Of a stretch of 5,755 bases of DNA, positions 4,950-5,755 are shown one piece after another. The position numbers and the translations under genes were made by a program. This DNA is from Chloroflexi bacterium RBG_13_53_26 (GTDB taxonomy: Bacteria; Chloroflexota; Dehalococcoidia; UBA2247; RBG-13-53-26): NCBI GenBank assembly GCA_001795035.1, contig MGMW01000036.1:1-5755 (forward strand). The letters run 5' to 3'. The notes beneath the pieces were generated by a model. It made no database searches and was not told the DNA's origin. It saw nothing but the letters and a program-made list of their open reading frames with translations. Within the stretch, counting starts at the first letter, position 1. The number at the start of each line of letters is the position of its first letter.

Positions 4950-5692
4950 TATGCCTTCCTAAGGTAGTCAGCCAAGTCCTTCTCACTGTCAGGCACAAAC
5001 GCCTGATATTTCTGGACATATCGCTGCTTCACTTCTTCTGGGGCCAGAAATGGCACTATTGGGTATTTCACGATCTCAAAGCAGCCCTCATCGTCCTCAC
5101 TATCACCAAGGTAGGCTACCCTGTTCGCGTCCATATTCCTTCTCCTGAGCAGATCCGTTAGCAGCCTGGGCTTGTTCTTGTAGATATTCAGCGCGAATCC
5201 AACAGTCCTACCATTCTCGTGTTTCAAATCGTCAGCCTCATAGAAATCAAAGTCCTGATGGAACCCCGCAACTGTCAGAATCCTTTCTATACCATACCTG
5301 TAGCCGGCAGAGAATATCCCGGTCACCTTGCCAGCCTGGTGAGCCTCCCCGATAGGCCTCAGAATCCTGTGGTCGATCTTGTCCTGAGTCTGTGGCTCAG
5401 CAGCATACCTATCCACTGAGCGGCATACGACTGAGACCGGCACACCACCGACTATCTTCTCATTGAAGACCCTGAACATCTCTCTCACAAAATCGAAGTC
5501 TCCTTCACGTCGCCTTTCTCCGTATAGCCTCTCTAGTTCCCTCTGCGCCCTGAGGATACGAACGATCCTCAGAGGATGAAACGGTATAGCATCCTTGAAA
5601 AGACCTATGGCTATGCTCTTTAGTATGGGCTTCTCGTCCCGATACTCTATTATCGTCCCGTTCCAATCACATATTATGGCTTCACATGGCAT
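4949..5692 (-). CDS. HAD-superfamily hydrolase (phosphatase-like)
   Basis: A 247-residue cytoplasmic haloacid-dehalogenase-fold enzyme, probably a small-molecule phosphatase. Motif I is ICDWNGTI, with nucleophile Asp9. The usual second Asp (acid/base) is Asn11, a DWNGT variant that I recall in other HAD proteins. Motif II is Ser128 in GIFSAGY. Motif III is a lysine in IYKNKP (Lys172 or Lys174). Motif IV is GDSEDD (Asp197 and Asp201, Mg2+ binding). Residues about 15-115 between motifs I and II are helical, matching a C1-type cap. The start at 5692 places motif I close to the N-terminus, as is usual, with a modest GGTG 7 nt upstream. A longer version from the ATG at 5746 adds 18 residues of no family character and is the alternative. 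The TAG stop lies at the hairpin shared with the propeller gene. The substrate is unknown. Confidence 0.85.
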   Translation of the reverse strand: MPCEAIICDWNGTIIEYRDEKPILKSIAIGLFKDAIPFHPLRIVRILRAQRELERLYGERRREGDFDFVREMFRVFNEKIVGGVPVSVVCRSVDRYAAEPQTQDKIDHRILRPIGEAHQAGKVTGIFSAGYRYGIERILTVAGFHQDFDFYEADDLKHENGRTVGFALNIYKNKPRLLTDLLRRRNMDANRVAYLGDSEDDEGCFEIVKYPIVPFLAPEEVKQRYVQKYQAFVPDSEKDLADYLRKA

Positions 5693-5755
5693 ACCAACGC
5701 ACCAACTAGTGTCCTGACAGGCGTTCAAGTGACAATAAAATCTCATCCGGAGATT

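Noticed and set aside
1..5755. CRISPR array, insertion sequence, phage or toxin-antitoxin system
   Set aside because: No regularly spaced repeats, terminal inverted repeats with a transposase, integrase, phage genes or paired small genes were seen.

Overview
The window reads as ordinary bacterial chromosome of roughly balanced GC, with five protein-coding genes (one cut by the left edge) and no RNA gene, mobile element or CRISPR array. The gene content suggests an anaerobe or facultative anaerobe: a polyferredoxin-like protein of a type common in anaerobes, a Crp/Fnr-type regulator, and a large exported beta-propeller protein (the COG4880 / Beta_propel family, known from archaea and from Chloroflexota, Firmicutes and relatives). 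Strong purine-rich Shine-Dalgarno sequences and a probable TTG start point to a bacterium. A member of the Chloroflexota is my best guess, but this rests on remembered gene content only.

Layout, left to right. (1) 1-323, +: the C-terminal end of an ABC-2 type exporter permease. (2) 424-1104, +: a Crp/Fnr-family transcription factor. (3) 1105-1382: a 278-bp regulatory gap. It holds a perfect 8-6-8 inverted repeat with Crp/Fnr geometry (1282-1303), a class-II-like promoter and a leader hairpin. (4) 1383-2108, +: a 241-residue protein with an N-terminal ferredoxin domain and a cysteine-containing C-terminal domain. (5) 2172-2810, -: an unrecognised 212-residue protein with coiled-coil ends, convergent with the ferredoxin gene. 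(6) 2811-3020: a divergent intergenic region with a 27-bp near-perfect palindrome and an 8-bp direct repeat spaced exactly 20 bp. (7) 3021-4907, +: a 628-residue secreted or membrane-anchored beta-propeller protein. (8) 4949-5692, -: a HAD-superfamily hydrolase, convergent with the propeller gene, with a hairpin between the two.

The most coherent unit is the regulator plus ferredoxin pair. The regulator has kept the recognition-helix Glu and second Arg of E. coli CRP but replaced the first Arg by Thr. The palindrome just upstream of the ferredoxin gene keeps the G those two residues would read and has lost the G the missing Arg would read. It is centred where a class II activator site should be relative to a plausible -10 element. 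This suggests a local regulatory circuit, possibly of the HcpR type (redox or nitrosative stress), although no hcp gene lies in the window. The remaining genes show no clear functional link to this pair.
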